DNA of 38,857 nt from Pseudomonadota bacterium (GTDB taxonomy: Bacteria > Pseudomonadota > Gammaproteobacteria > Burkholderiales > Thiobacillaceae): assembly GCA_030690985.1 (NCBI GenBank), contig JAUYFG010000204.1, forward strand, positions 1-38,857. Direction: 5' to 3'. Under the pieces are notes generated by a model. It had not been told where the DNA came from and did not search any database. It saw only the letters and a program-made list of their open reading frames with translations. The position numbers and the translations under genes are program-made. Each line of letters opens with the position of its first letter. Within the stretch, counting starts at the first letter, position 1. Shown in pieces: positions 23,198 through 31,160 of this stretch.

Positions 23198-24643
23198 ATG
23201 TCTGCAACCAATCAGGCTGCGACCGAGCAGTACGATTACGACATCATCAAGAAATTCTCCGTCATGGCTATCGTCTGGGCTGTGGTGGGTATGTTCGTCG
23301 GCGTGTATATCGCCTCGGAACTGGCCTGGCCGTTCCTGAACTTCGATAGTCCCTACTTCTCGTTTGGCCGCTTCCGCCCCGTGCATACCGGTGCGGTGAT
23401 CTTCGGCTTCGGCGGTTCAGCGCTATTCGCCACCTCCTATTACGTGGTCCAGCGCACCTGCCAGACCCGCTTGTTCGCCCCCGGGTTGGTCAGCTTCACC
23501 TTCTGGGGTTGGCAGGCGATCATCGTCCTGGCCGCCGCCTCTTATGTGCTGGGTTACAGCCAGGGTCGCGAGTATGCGGAAATGGAATGGCCCATCGACA
23601 TCCTGATCGAGATCGTCTGGGTGTCCTACCTGGTGGTCTACGTCGGTACCCTGATGCAGCGCAAACAGGCGCACATCTACGTCGCCAACTGGTTTTATCT
23701 GTCGTTCATCCTGGCGACCGCGTTGTTGCACACCTTCAATAACCTGGCGGTGCCGGTGAGTCTGTTCACCCTCAAGTCCTACAGCCTCTTCGCTGGTACC
23801 CAGGACGCGATGACCCAGTGGTGGTATGGACACAACGCGGTGGGATTCTTCCTGACCGCCGCCTTCCTGGGGATGATGTATTACTTCGTGCCCAAGCACG
23901 CCGGTCGTCCGGTCTATTCCTATCGCCTGTCCATCGTTCACTTCTGGGCGCTGTCGTTCATGTACATGTGGGTGGGTACCCATCACCTGCACTGGACCGC
24001 GCTGCCCGACTGGGCTTCCACCCTCGGCGCCACTTTCTCCATCATGCTGTTGCTGCCTTCCTGGGGCGGCATGATCAACGGCATCATGACCTTGTCCGGT
24101 GCCTGGGATAAGTTGCGTACCGACCCGATCATGCGTTTCATGATCGTCGCCCTGTCGTTCTACGGTATGTCCACCTTCGAAGGCCCGCTGATGTCCCTGA
24201 AGGATGTCAACGCGCTGTCCCACTACACCGACTGGACCGTGGGCCATGTGCACTCCGGCGCCCTGGGCTGGGTGGCGATGATCTCCTTCGGTTCGCTGTA
24301 TCACATGATGCCGCGCCTGTGGAATACCACCATGTACAGCGAGAAGTTGATCAACATGCACTTCTGGCTGGCGACCATCGGTACCCTGCTGTACATCACC
24401 GCGATGTGGATTTCCGGCATCTCCCAGGGCTTGATGTGGCGCGCCTTCGATGAATTCGGCAACCTGCAATACTCCTTCGTGGAATCAGTCGCCGCCATGC
24501 ATCCCTTCTATGCCATGCGCGCCATCGGTGGCATGTTCTTCCTGACGGGGATGTTGTTGATGGCATACAACATGTACCAGACCATCCGCCAGGGTGTGCG
24601 CGCCGAAGTGGCCAGCGCACGCGCTGCCGCCGCTACCGCCTGA
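23198..24643 (+). CDS. ccoN: cbb3-type cytochrome c oxidase subunit I
   Basis: Catalytic subunit of the high-affinity cbb3 oxidase in the inner membrane, carrying low-spin haem b and the haem b3-CuB oxygen site. Visible ligands are H63 (PVHTGA), CuB H212 (WYGHNAVGF), H262 and H263 (GTHHLHW), and the haem ligands H350 and H352 ([10 protein letters not shown]). About twelve membrane helices, 481 residues, full length. Immediately followed by ccoO, ccoQ and ccoP. The strong AGGAGG ribosome site fixes the start. Confidence 0.97.
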   Translation: MSATNQAATEQYDYDIIKKFSVMAIVWAVVGMFVGVYIASELAWPFLNFDSPYFSFGRFRPVHTGAVIFGFGGSALFATSYYVVQRTCQTRLFAPGLVSFTFWGWQAIIVLAAASYVLGYSQGREYAEMEWPIDILIEIVWVSYLVVYVGTLMQRKQAHIYVANWFYLSFILATALLHTFNNLAVPVSLFTLKSYSLFAGTQDAMTQWWYGHNAVGFFLTAAFLGMMYYFVPKHAGRPVYSYRLSIVHFWALSFMYMWVGTHHLHWTALPDWASTLGATFSIMLLLPSWGGMINGIMTLSGAWDKLRTDPIMRFMIVALSFYGMSTFEGPLMSLKDVNALSHYTDWTVGHVHSGALGWVAMISFGSLYHMMPRLWNTTMYSEKLINMHFWLATIGTLLYITAMWISGISQGLMWRAFDEFGNLQYSFVESVAAMHPFYAMRAIGGMFFLTGMLLMAYNMYQTIRQGVRAEVASARAAAATA

Positions 24644-24661
24644 CGCGAACGAGGTTAGGAA

Positions 24662-25402
24662 ATGAGCTTCAAACACGAAAACGTCGAAACCAATGCCGGT
24701 GTCCTGCTGGTGTTGACCATGCTGGCCATCAGCGTGGGTGGCCTGGTTGAAATCGCGCCACTGTTCTTCATCAAGGATACGACCGAGAACGTGGAGGGGG
24801 TGCGCCCCTACACGCCGCTGGAATCGCGCGGCCGCGATCTCTACATCCGTGAAGGCTGTTACACCTGCCACTCGCAGATGATTCGCCCGTTCCGCGACGA
24901 ACAGCTCCGCTACGGCCACTACTCCCTGGCGGCGGAATCGAAGTATGACCATCCGTTCCAGTGGGGCTCCAAGCGTACCGGTCCCGATCTGGCGCGCGTT
25001 GGCGGCAAGTACTCCAACGAATGGCATGTGCAGCACATGATCAAGCCCACTTCCGTGGTGCCCGAGTCGGTGATGCCCAATTACCCCTGGCTGCTCAGCA
25101 CCAAGCTGGATGTTTCCGACATCGGTGATCGCATGCGTGCGCTGCGCATCACGGGCGTGCCGTACTCGGCCAACCAGGAAGAATATGACCGCAACGTGAA
25201 GCAATTCGGCGAGCCGGTGGCCAAGACGCTGCACATTCCCAATGCAGTGCAGAACCTGGTCTCCCAAGCCCAGGAAGGCAACTTTGATGGTGATCGCTCC
25301 AGCGTTTCCGAAATGGATGCTCTGGTCGCTTATCTCCAGGTGCTCGGTACCATGGTGGACTTCAGCAAGATCAAGCCTGAAGAACTGGTGAAGTTCCGCT
25401 GA
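24662..25402 (+). CDS. ccoO: cbb3-type cytochrome c oxidase subunit II (mono-haem)
   Basis: Membrane-anchored c-type cytochrome that passes electrons to CcoN. One N-terminal helix ([18 protein letters not shown]) precedes the haem site CYTCH at C66-H70, with a methionine ligand candidate in ESVMPNYPW. The motif [15 protein letters not shown] is diagnostic for CcoO. 246 residues. Its stop shares a base with the ccoQ start. Confidence 0.97.
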   Translation: MSFKHENVETNAGVLLVLTMLAISVGGLVEIAPLFFIKDTTENVEGVRPYTPLESRGRDLYIREGCYTCHSQMIRPFRDEQLRYGHYSLAAESKYDHPFQWGSKRTGPDLARVGGKYSNEWHVQHMIKPTSVVPESVMPNYPWLLSTKLDVSDIGDRMRALRITGVPYSANQEEYDRNVKQFGEPVAKTLHIPNAVQNLVSQAQEGNFDGDRSSVSEMDALVAYLQVLGTMVDFSKIKPEELVKFR

Positions 25403-25572
25403 TGGAATGGTTCGCTGACCCAGAAAATACCAAGCCGCTCGGCCTGCTGATTTTTTTCATCACCTTTTGCCTGATCGTGCTCTGGGTGTATGGCAGCAGG
25501 AAGCGCGGCGAGCGGCTGGAAGAGCACAAGAACATCCCGTTTCTTGATGACGACGAAGTGAAGAAGGATTAG
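25402..25572 (+). CDS. ccoQ: cbb3 oxidase small subunit IV
   Basis: The short frame codes for 56 residues: one membrane helix (PLGLLIFFITFCLIVLWVY), then a basic patch (SRKRGERLEEHKN) and the ending IPFLDDDEVKKD typical of CcoQ/FixQ. ATG 25402 overlaps the ccoO stop (TGATG), and ccoP starts 4 bases after its stop. CcoQ stabilises the cbb3 complex. Confidence 0.93.
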   Translation: MEWFADPENTKPLGLLIFFITFCLIVLWVYGSRKRGERLEEHKNIPFLDDDEVKKD

Positions 25573-25576
25573 TCCG

Positions 25577-26536
25577 ATGGCTGACAACGTGACAAACCCG
25601 GCGACAAACCCGGCGACAAACCCGGCGACAGATCCGGCGACCCAGGTACAGACCACAGGCCACGTGTGGGACGACGACCTTCAGGAGCTCAACAACCCCT
25701 TGCCGGTATGGTGGACCTACACGTTTTACGTGACCATCGTGTTCGCGCTGGTTTATTGGGTGGTGTATCCCTCCTGGCCGATCGGCAAGAGTTTCCTGAC
25801 CGGCATCAACACCATTACCTACAAGAACGCCGAAGGCCAGGATGAATCCTGGCACTGGAACACGCGCGCCAAACTGCTCCTGGAAACCCAGGAGGCTGCG
25901 CTCGCGCAGAAACCTTACTTCGACAAACTGGCCGCGCTGCCTTACGAGCAGATCGCCAAGAACCCCGAACTCAGCAGTTTCGTGACGTCCGCCGGCAAGG
26001 TGGTGTTCGCGGAGAACTGCGCAGCCTGCCACCAGGCTGGTGGTCAGGGCAAGATCGGCTTCTTCCCCAATCTGACCGATGACGACTGGATTTACGGTGG
26101 GGCCTCCGACAAGATCAACGAGAGCATCACTAACGGCCGTCGCGGTTATATGCCGCCGTTCGCCGAAGCACTTTCCGGTGGCGAAATCGATGCGCTGGCC
26201 AACTATGTCGCCAGCCTCTCCGGATTGAAGGCGGATGCGGCGAAAGCGGCGAAGGGCAAGGAACTGTTCCATTCCCATGTGGCGGCCTGCTTCTATTGCC
26301 ACAACGACGATGCCAAGGGCCGCAAAGACATCGGTTCCGCCAACCTGACCGACAAGGTCTGGTTGTGGGCCGACGTTCCCGGCAGCGCGGACGATGCCGG
26401 CAAGGTGGCGGCCATTCGCAAGGTCATCAGCAGTGGCCTGGACAAAGGCGTCATGCCGGCCTGGAAAGGCCGTTTGAGCGAGCAGCAGATCAAGTTGCTC
26501 ACGGTGTATGTCCACGAGCTGGGCGGCGGCAAGTAA
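25577..26536 (+). CDS. ccoP: cbb3-type cytochrome c oxidase subunit III (di-haem)
   Basis: Membrane-bound dihaem cytochrome c that takes electrons from soluble cytochromes to CcoO and CcoN. The two haem sites are CAACH (C148-H152) and CFYCH (C238-H242). One helix lies near residues 45-68 after LPVWWTYTFYVTIVFALVYW. The extreme N-terminus has four NPAT/DPAT units coded by a 12-bp tandem repeat. 319 residues, full length. It is the last gene before the terminator. Confidence 0.97.
   Translation: MADNVTNPATNPATNPATDPATQVQTTGHVWDDDLQELNNPLPVWWTYTFYVTIVFALVYWVVYPSWPIGKSFLTGINTITYKNAEGQDESWHWNTRAKLLLETQEAALAQKPYFDKLAALPYEQIAKNPELSSFVTSAGKVVFAENCAACHQAGGQGKIGFFPNLTDDDWIYGGASDKINESITNGRRGYMPPFAEALSGGEIDALANYVASLSGLKADAAKAAKGKELFHSHVAACFYCHNDDAKGRKDIGSANLTDKVWLWADVPGSADDAGKVAAIRKVISSGLDKGVMPAWKGRLSEQQIKLLTVYVHELGGGK
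25592..25639 (+). repeat. 12-bp tandem repeat at the start of ccoP
   Basis: Three identical ACAAACCCGGCG units (25592-25627) plus a diverged fourth (25628-25639) encode an NPAT-type repeat in the cytosolic N-terminus of CcoP. Copy-number change would keep the frame. Confidence 0.85.
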
Positions 26537-26734
26537 GTTCGCTCCGTGCTTATCCGGTTGTCACAGACACCCCACTAGATGTAGTGGCTCGTGATTTCGC
26601 GGCGTGGCGCCGTAGGTTGGGCGTCGCTGCGCGTGCCCAACATCGCGGCGGTTCGTTGGGCACGCTTCGCTTTGCCCAACCTACGTCACTACCGGTAGTG
26701 GGTGTGTGTTAACCCGATAAGCACGGTTCGCTCC
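26537..26734. mobile_element. MITE-like composite palindromic insertion with target duplication
   Basis: The 343-base gap between ccoP and ccoG is mostly this element. Imperfect terminal inverted repeats of about 30 bases (starting at 26544 and ending at 26726, CCGTGCTTATC and complement) enclose a second palindrome (26611-26685). The nonamer GTTCGCTCC is repeated directly at both edges (26537-26545 and 26726-26734), as expected of a target-site duplication. It has no coding capacity, so it would be a non-autonomous element. Confidence 0.7.
26611..26685. repeat. GTAGGTTGGGC REP hairpin (inner part of the element)
   Basis: The arms begin CGTAGGTTGGGC and end GCCCAACCTACG, with internal mismatches. 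It belongs to the same repeat family as 38021-38095. Confidence 0.75.
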
Positions 26735-26748
26735 ACTTCGAGTGCAAG

Positions 26749-26771
26749 AACCCCGGCTTGCCGGGGTTTTT
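26749..26771 (+). terminator. Rho-independent terminator of ccoNOQP
   Basis: AACCCCGG and CCGGGGTT arms around a CTTG loop, followed by a T-tract (TTTTT at 26767-26771). It lies about 210 bases after the ccoP stop, beyond the inserted element. The rest of the gap up to GTG 26880 shows nothing further that I can name. Confidence 0.85.
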
Positions 26772-26879
26772 GGTTTCAGGCAGTGCCGGATGGGATCGTT
26801 GGCAATCAGTTCGAGTCGAACGTCCTCATGACTTGCCTGGCCCTGGGTTGACAGACGGCCAGGCCAAAGGATTTCAAGC

Positions 26880-28301
26880 GTGCAAGAGCAACAATCTAAC
26901 GGCGACCTTTATTTCAAGCGCATTCCTATCGTCCCGCGTTCCATCCAGGGGCCATTTCGCCGTTTCAAGAGCGCCATTCTCTGGCTGAGTTTCGCGGTCT
27001 ACTTCCTGTTGCCCTGGCTACCCTGGTCACGTACGGATGCGCCCGCACAGGCCGTCATGTTCGATATTCCCGGACGCCGCTACCTGATTTTCAACCTGGT
27101 GGTGTACCCGCAGGACATCTTCTGGCTATCCATCCTGCTGTTCATTGCGGCGGTGCTGCTGTTCTTCGTCACGGCCCTGTTCGGACGCGCCTTTTGCGGT
27201 TATTTCTGCTTCCAGACTATTTGGACTGACGCCTTCATCTTCCTGGAAAAGTGGTTCCAGGGAGAGCGCCCCGCCCGTCTGCGCTTGCTGCGCGCGCCCT
27301 GGAGTAGTCGCGAGAAGCTGCTCAAGGTGGGCGCTACCCGTATCGCCTGGGGCTTGCTGTCATTGTGGACGGCGCTGACTTTCGTGCTGTATTTCGGCTA
27401 CGCGCCAGAATTGCTACTTGCAATATTCACTGGGCAGGCACCCGCTGCGGCCTATATCGCCACTCTGGCGCTGAGCATCAGCACCTATGCTTCCGCCGCC
27501 CTGCTGCGTGAGCATGTTTGTACCTTCATTTGCCCCTATGGCCGTTTCCAGAGTGCCATGTACGAGCCGGAAACGCTGAGCGTGCATTACGACCAGAAGC
27601 GTGGCGAAGGGGCGGCAGGACGTGCTTCCGCTCGCGCCGGGTTGCGTGAGCAAAGCGAGCGGCAGGCAAGGGGCCACGGTGACTGCGTGGATTGTGGTCT
27701 TTGCGTGCAGGTATGCCCGGTCGGTATCGATATTCGCGATGGCCTGCAATACACCTGTATTTCCTGCGGCCTGTGCGTCGATGCCTGTAACAGCATCATG
27801 GACAAGATGCACTATCCGCGCGGCTTGATTCGCTATGACTCGGAAACCAATCTATCCCAAGCACAACCGGGCCCGGTTCGGCTGCACTGGAAGAACCTCA
27901 AAGTGTTGGGCTACGGCATCTCGCTGATCCTGATGTGCGCCTATCTGGTCTATGACATCGGCCACCGAAAGTCCTTCGAGCACAGTATTCAGCAGATTCG
28001 GCAGCCGCTCTTCGTTACCTTGGCGGACGGCAGCATCCGTAATCGCTACCAGATCCGTCTGACCAATATCTCCGGCAGCGAGGAGCGTTATTCGATCAGC
28101 GCGCAGGGATTGCCGGCGGCGGCGCTCGACCTGGGTAATTTCCAGCAAGTCCATATCCGCAACGGCAAGAGCGTGATCATCCAGGCCAGCGTGCAACTCG
28201 ACCCGGTGAGCGCGGCCGGCCTGCATGAATTCAAGTTTCACATTCGCAGCGGAAAGGGCGAGACGGTGATCGACTCCGCGCGCTTCTTTACCAGCAAGTA
28301 A
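26880..28301 (+). CDS. ccoG: Cytochrome c oxidase accessory protein, copper reductase-like ferredoxin
   Basis: Membrane polyferredoxin needed for cbb3 assembly; CcoG reduces Cu(II) before insertion. N-terminal PRSIQGPFRRFK and FGRAFCGYFCFQTIWTD are typical. Two ferredoxin clusters follow: CVDCGLCVQVC with a later CP, and CISCGLCVDAC. Five or so membrane helices precede a C-terminal immunoglobulin-like domain (from about residue 350). It has an Arg/Ala-rich loop (GEGAAGRASARAGLREQSER) before the first cluster that seems longer than usual. The start is GTG 26880 with AAAGGA about 9 bases upstream. 473 residues. Confidence 0.94.
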   Translation: MQEQQSNGDLYFKRIPIVPRSIQGPFRRFKSAILWLSFAVYFLLPWLPWSRTDAPAQAVMFDIPGRRYLIFNLVVYPQDIFWLSILLFIAAVLLFFVTALFGRAFCGYFCFQTIWTDAFIFLEKWFQGERPARLRLLRAPWSSREKLLKVGATRIAWGLLSLWTALTFVLYFGYAPELLLAIFTGQAPAAAYIATLALSISTYASAALLREHVCTFICPYGRFQSAMYEPETLSVHYDQKRGEGAAGRASARAGLREQSERQARGHGDCVDCGLCVQVCPVGIDIRDGLQYTCISCGLCVDACNSIMDKMHYPRGLIRYDSETNLSQAQPGPVRLHWKNLKVLGYGISLILMCAYLVYDIGHRKSFEHSIQQIRQPLFVTLADGSIRNRYQIRLTNISGSEERYSISAQGLPAAALDLGNFQQVHIRNGKSVIIQASVQLDPVSAAGLHEFKFHIRSGKGETVIDSARFFTSK

Positions 28302-28318
28302 CTTTTAGGCCAGTCTCG

Positions 28319-29095
28319 ATGAACCTGTTTATTTCCATCTTCGGCGGCATGCTGTTGACCGCGCTGCTCTACGGGGCGGCACGCCTCATCAAACTGTCGA
28401 ACTTCTGGGCGGCGGTCGTGGCGGCGGGGTTGCCCAGCGCAGCCTATCTTTTTTACGCTTTCTACAATTGGTCGGGTCTGGATGTGGTGACCATGCATGT
28501 GGTCGCCTATCCCACGGTCGCATTGTTGTTTTATATGCTTTACGAAAGCAGGCCCGGCAAGGATCTGCATGTCCACTGGGTTCCCCAGTTGCTGATCGGC
28601 TTCTTCCTCCTGCTCACCGTGGTACTCGGAGGCTTCGTCTATATCGCCGGGCACGGCTTGCCGCCGGCGCTTGCGGAACGGCTGCTGCCCAATGCCAAGG
28701 GCAAGACCCTGTATACCGGCTTTTCCGGGGTCGTCGAGCATGGTGAAGACGCCGCAAAGAGCATTGCGCAGCAACGCAACATCGAAGCTCGCCTGGCGAA
28801 GTTGGGCTGGAACGTCGAAGTGATCGGGCTGGACGCGCTCAGCAGCGGACGCAGCAGTGAAGTCAGCGTGCTCCTGCGCAAGTCCGATGGCAGCGGCGTC
28901 AGCGGCCAGCATCTGCGCTTCGCCTTGTCCCGGCCCGGCCAGGGCGCGCCGGCGGGCCAGTCCATGCAGGAAGTCGCTAGTGGCGACTACCGCGCCAGCA
29001 GTGTTCTTCCCGCTACGGGCGTCTGGCTGGCGACGATCAGTTTCTCCGCCGCAGGCAAAAGCATTGCTCTGGAACATGCTGTCGGCCATCCGTAG
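28319..29095 (+). CDS. Membrane protein, possible FixH-like C-terminal domain
   Basis: The 258-residue protein has four hydrophobic segments in the first 125 residues (FISIFGGMLLTALLYGAARL; FWAAVVAAGLPSAAYLFYAF; VVAYPTVALLFYML; LLIGFFLLLTVVLGGFVYIA), then a soluble domain. The soluble part (ARLAKLGWNVEV; a beta-rich run ending GVWLATISFSAAGKS) looks somewhat like the periplasmic domain of FixH/CcoH, which helps cbb3 assembly, but the match is by eye and weak. It lies 17 bases after ccoG, where fixH is usually found. Its stop codon is inside a perfect palindrome. Confidence 0.75.
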   Translation: MNLFISIFGGMLLTALLYGAARLIKLSNFWAAVVAAGLPSAAYLFYAFYNWSGLDVVTMHVVAYPTVALLFYMLYESRPGKDLHVHWVPQLLIGFFLLLTVVLGGFVYIAGHGLPPALAERLLPNAKGKTLYTGFSGVVEHGEDAAKSIAQQRNIEARLAKLGWNVEVIGLDALSSGRSSEVSVLLRKSDGSGVSGQHLRFALSRPGQGAPAGQSMQEVASGDYRASSVLPATGVWLATISFSAAGKSIALEHAVGHP

Positions 29096-29115
29096 GAGCG
29101 AGCTCGCTCCTACGG
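29090..29115. repeat. Perfect 26-bp palindrome over a stop codon
   Basis: The sequence CCGTAGGAGCGAG followed directly by its own complement, with no loop spacer. The TAG stop of the preceding gene (29093-29095) lies in the left arm. The sequence shares GTAGGAGCG with the repeat at 1855-1968. It may act as a 3' mRNA stabiliser or weak terminator. Confidence 0.8.
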
Positions 29116-29169
29116 ATGCATGGTAAGGAAGGAGTGAAACGAACGTGGTCGGATAAGCTGTAACCTGTG

Positions 29170-29210
29170 TATACTCAGCAAGTTTTCTACGGGCTTCGCG
29201 CCCTTTTTTT
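29170..29210 (+). promoter_or_regulatory. Promoter -10 and leader hairpin upstream of rimP
   Basis: TATACT (29170-29175) is a good -10 with no clear -35. Fifteen bases on, a short GC hairpin (GGGC 29191-29194, GCCC 29200-29203) is followed directly by seven T (29204-29210), ending 11 bases before ATG 29222. This has the form of an attenuator in the leader, comparable to the rimP-leader type described for other proteobacteria. The stem is only 4 bp, so folding strength is uncertain. Confidence 0.45.
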
Positions 29211-29221
29211 ATTTCCTAATC

Positions 29222-29671
29222 ATGGATTTGCAGACACTAATCGAACCAACCCTGGCCGGCATGGGCTACGAACTGGTCACCCTGGAGCGGGCTGGCCGGG
29301 GCTTGTTGCGTGTGTTCATCGATAGCCCGAACGGGATACTCGTGGAGGATTGCGTGAAAGTGAGCAATCAGTTGACGCGCGTGTTCATGGTCGAGAACGT
29401 CGATTACGACCGTCTCGAAGTGTCCTCGCCGGGAACTGATCGGCCGTTGGTCAAGGAGGCGGACTTCGTGCGCTTCAATGGCGAGCGTGCGCTGGTCAAG
29501 TTGCATGCCCCGCTCGATGGGCGCAAACGCTTTACCGGCTTGCTCAAGGGCGTAGAGGAAGGTGTGTTGCAAATGGATGTAGACGGTTTGCTGGTGGCGA
29601 TTCCACTTGTTGAAGTGGAATCAGCTCACCTGGCGCCGCTATTAGACGGTTCAACCCGGAGGGTGCGATGA
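29222..29671 (+). CDS. rimP: Ribosome maturation factor RimP
   Basis: Assembly factor for the 30S subunit. Family motifs are visible: [31 protein letters not shown], and [10 protein letters not shown]. At 149 residues it is normal. It is first of the nusA-infB operon; its stop overlaps the nusA start (ATGA). Confidence 0.95.
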   Translation: MDLQTLIEPTLAGMGYELVTLERAGRGLLRVFIDSPNGILVEDCVKVSNQLTRVFMVENVDYDRLEVSSPGTDRPLVKEADFVRFNGERALVKLHAPLDGRKRFTGLLKGVEEGVLQMDVDGLLVAIPLVEVESAHLAPLLDGSTRRVR

Positions 29672-31149
29672 GTCGGGAAGTCTTGATGTTGGCCGATGTG
29701 CTGGCACGTGAGAAAAATGTGGAACCCGAGGTGGTGTTCGGTGCCTTGGAGGCCGCTTTGGCCCATGCCACCAAGAAGCGTTACCACGACGATGTGGATA
29801 TTCGTGTCGAAATCGACCGCCGCACCGGTGAATACCAGGCCTTCCGCTGCTGGGAAGTGCTGCCCGATGAGGCCGGCCTGGAGTTTCCGGACCGTCAATA
29901 CCTTCATTTCGAGGCACAGGAAATCAAGCCTGATGTCGAGGTGGGTGAGTTCATCGAGGAATCCGTGGAAGCGGTGGACTTCGGCCGTATCGGTGCCCAG
30001 GCCGCCAAACAGGTGATCCTGCAACGGATTCGTGATGCCGAGCGTGAACAACTGCTGAACGACTTCCTGGCACGCAACGACACCCTGGTCTCCGGCACCA
30101 TCAAGCGCATGGAGCGGGGTGCCGCCATCATCGAATCCGGGCGTATTGAAGGCCGCCTGGAAAAAGACCAGATGATTCCCAAGGAAAACCTGCGTATCGG
30201 CGACCGCGTGCGTGCTTACATGGTGCGCGCCGAGCGCGCCGCGCGTGGGCCGCAGCTGGTGCTGTCGCGGACCGCGCCGGAATTCATCATGAAGCTGTTC
30301 GAGCTGGAAGTGCCCGAGGTCGAAGAGGGCGTCATCGAGATCCGGGCCGCCGCGCGCGACCCGGGCATGCGCGCCAAGATCGCGGTCAAGTCCAATGACC
30401 CGCGCATGGACCCGCAAGGTGCTTGTATCGGCGTGCGTGGTACCCGCGTGACGGCGGTGACCAACGAACTCAACGGCGAGCGCGTCGACATCGTGTTGTG
30501 GGCCGCCGATCCTGCCCAGTTCGTCATCAATGCCCTGTCTCCCGCGCAGGTCAGCAGCATCGTGATGGATGAAGACAAGCATGCGATGGATGTGGCGGTA
30601 GACCCCGATCAGGTTGATGTGGCGATCGGTCGTTATGGCCAGAACGTTCGCCTGGCGGCTGAGTTGACCGGATGGGAAATCAACATCCTGTCGGTGGACG
30701 AGGCCGAGCAGAAGCACGAGCAGGAAGCCTCGGGCATCCGCGAGATGTTCATGGAGAAGCTGGACGTCGACGAAGACGTGGCCGAGGTGCTGGTGCAGGA
30801 AGGATTTTCCACGCTGGAAGAAGTGGCCTACGTGCCGCTGGCCGAGATGCTGGAAATCGAATCCTTCGACGAAGACACGGTCAACGAGCTGCGTTCGCGT
30901 GCGCGTGACGCCCTGCTCACCGATGCCATCGTGCACGAGGAAGAAATGGAGTCCGCCGCTGTCGACCTGAGGAATGTCGCCGGCATGGACGAAGAAACCG
31001 CCGCCCAACTCACCGCGCATGGGGTGAATACGGCGGAGGACTTGGCCGATCTGGCCGTGGACGAGTTGATGGAACTCGTCGGCATGGATGAAGATCGCGC
31101 CAAGGCGCTGATCATGACAGCGCGGGCGCCCATGCTGGCGGGCGTCTGA
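29668..31149 (+). CDS. nusA: Transcription termination/antitermination factor NusA
   Basis: Binds RNA polymerase and controls pausing, termination and antitermination. Domain order: N-terminal RNAP-binding domain (about 1-130), S1 (about 135-200, [20 protein letters not shown]), KH1 and KH2 (about 230-345; [14 protein letters not shown] and [13 protein letters not shown]), then two acidic C-terminal repeats rich in Asp and Glu (about 360-490), as in proteobacterial NusA. 493 residues. It overlaps rimP and is 11 bases from infB. Confidence 0.97.
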   Translation: MSREVLMLADVLAREKNVEPEVVFGALEAALAHATKKRYHDDVDIRVEIDRRTGEYQAFRCWEVLPDEAGLEFPDRQYLHFEAQEIKPDVEVGEFIEESVEAVDFGRIGAQAAKQVILQRIRDAEREQLLNDFLARNDTLVSGTIKRMERGAAIIESGRIEGRLEKDQMIPKENLRIGDRVRAYMVRAERAARGPQLVLSRTAPEFIMKLFELEVPEVEEGVIEIRAAARDPGMRAKIAVKSNDPRMDPQGACIGVRGTRVTAVTNELNGERVDIVLWAADPAQFVINALSPAQVSSIVMDEDKHAMDVAVDPDQVDVAIGRYGQNVRLAAELTGWEINILSVDEAEQKHEQEASGIREMFMEKLDVDEDVAEVLVQEGFSTLEEVAYVPLAEMLEIESFDEDTVNELRSRARDALLTDAIVHEEEMESAAVDLRNVAGMDEETAAQLTAHGVNTAEDLADLAVDELMELVGMDEDRAKALIMTARAPMLAGV

Positions 31150-31160
31150 ACGGGGGTAGC

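Noticed and set aside
26611-26685. Possible CRISPR-like or tRNA-like structure from repeated TTGGGC sequence
   Set aside because: There are only two inverted arms and no direct-repeat and spacer series or cloverleaf; it is a REP hairpin.
26848-26876. TTGACA before ccoG as a promoter
   Set aside because: The matching -10 position reads ATTTCA and would place the transcription start beyond the GTG at 26880.
29626-31020. 464-codon minus-strand frame over nusA
   Set aside because: His/Gln-rich mirror of NusA codons; nusA is certain on the plus strand.
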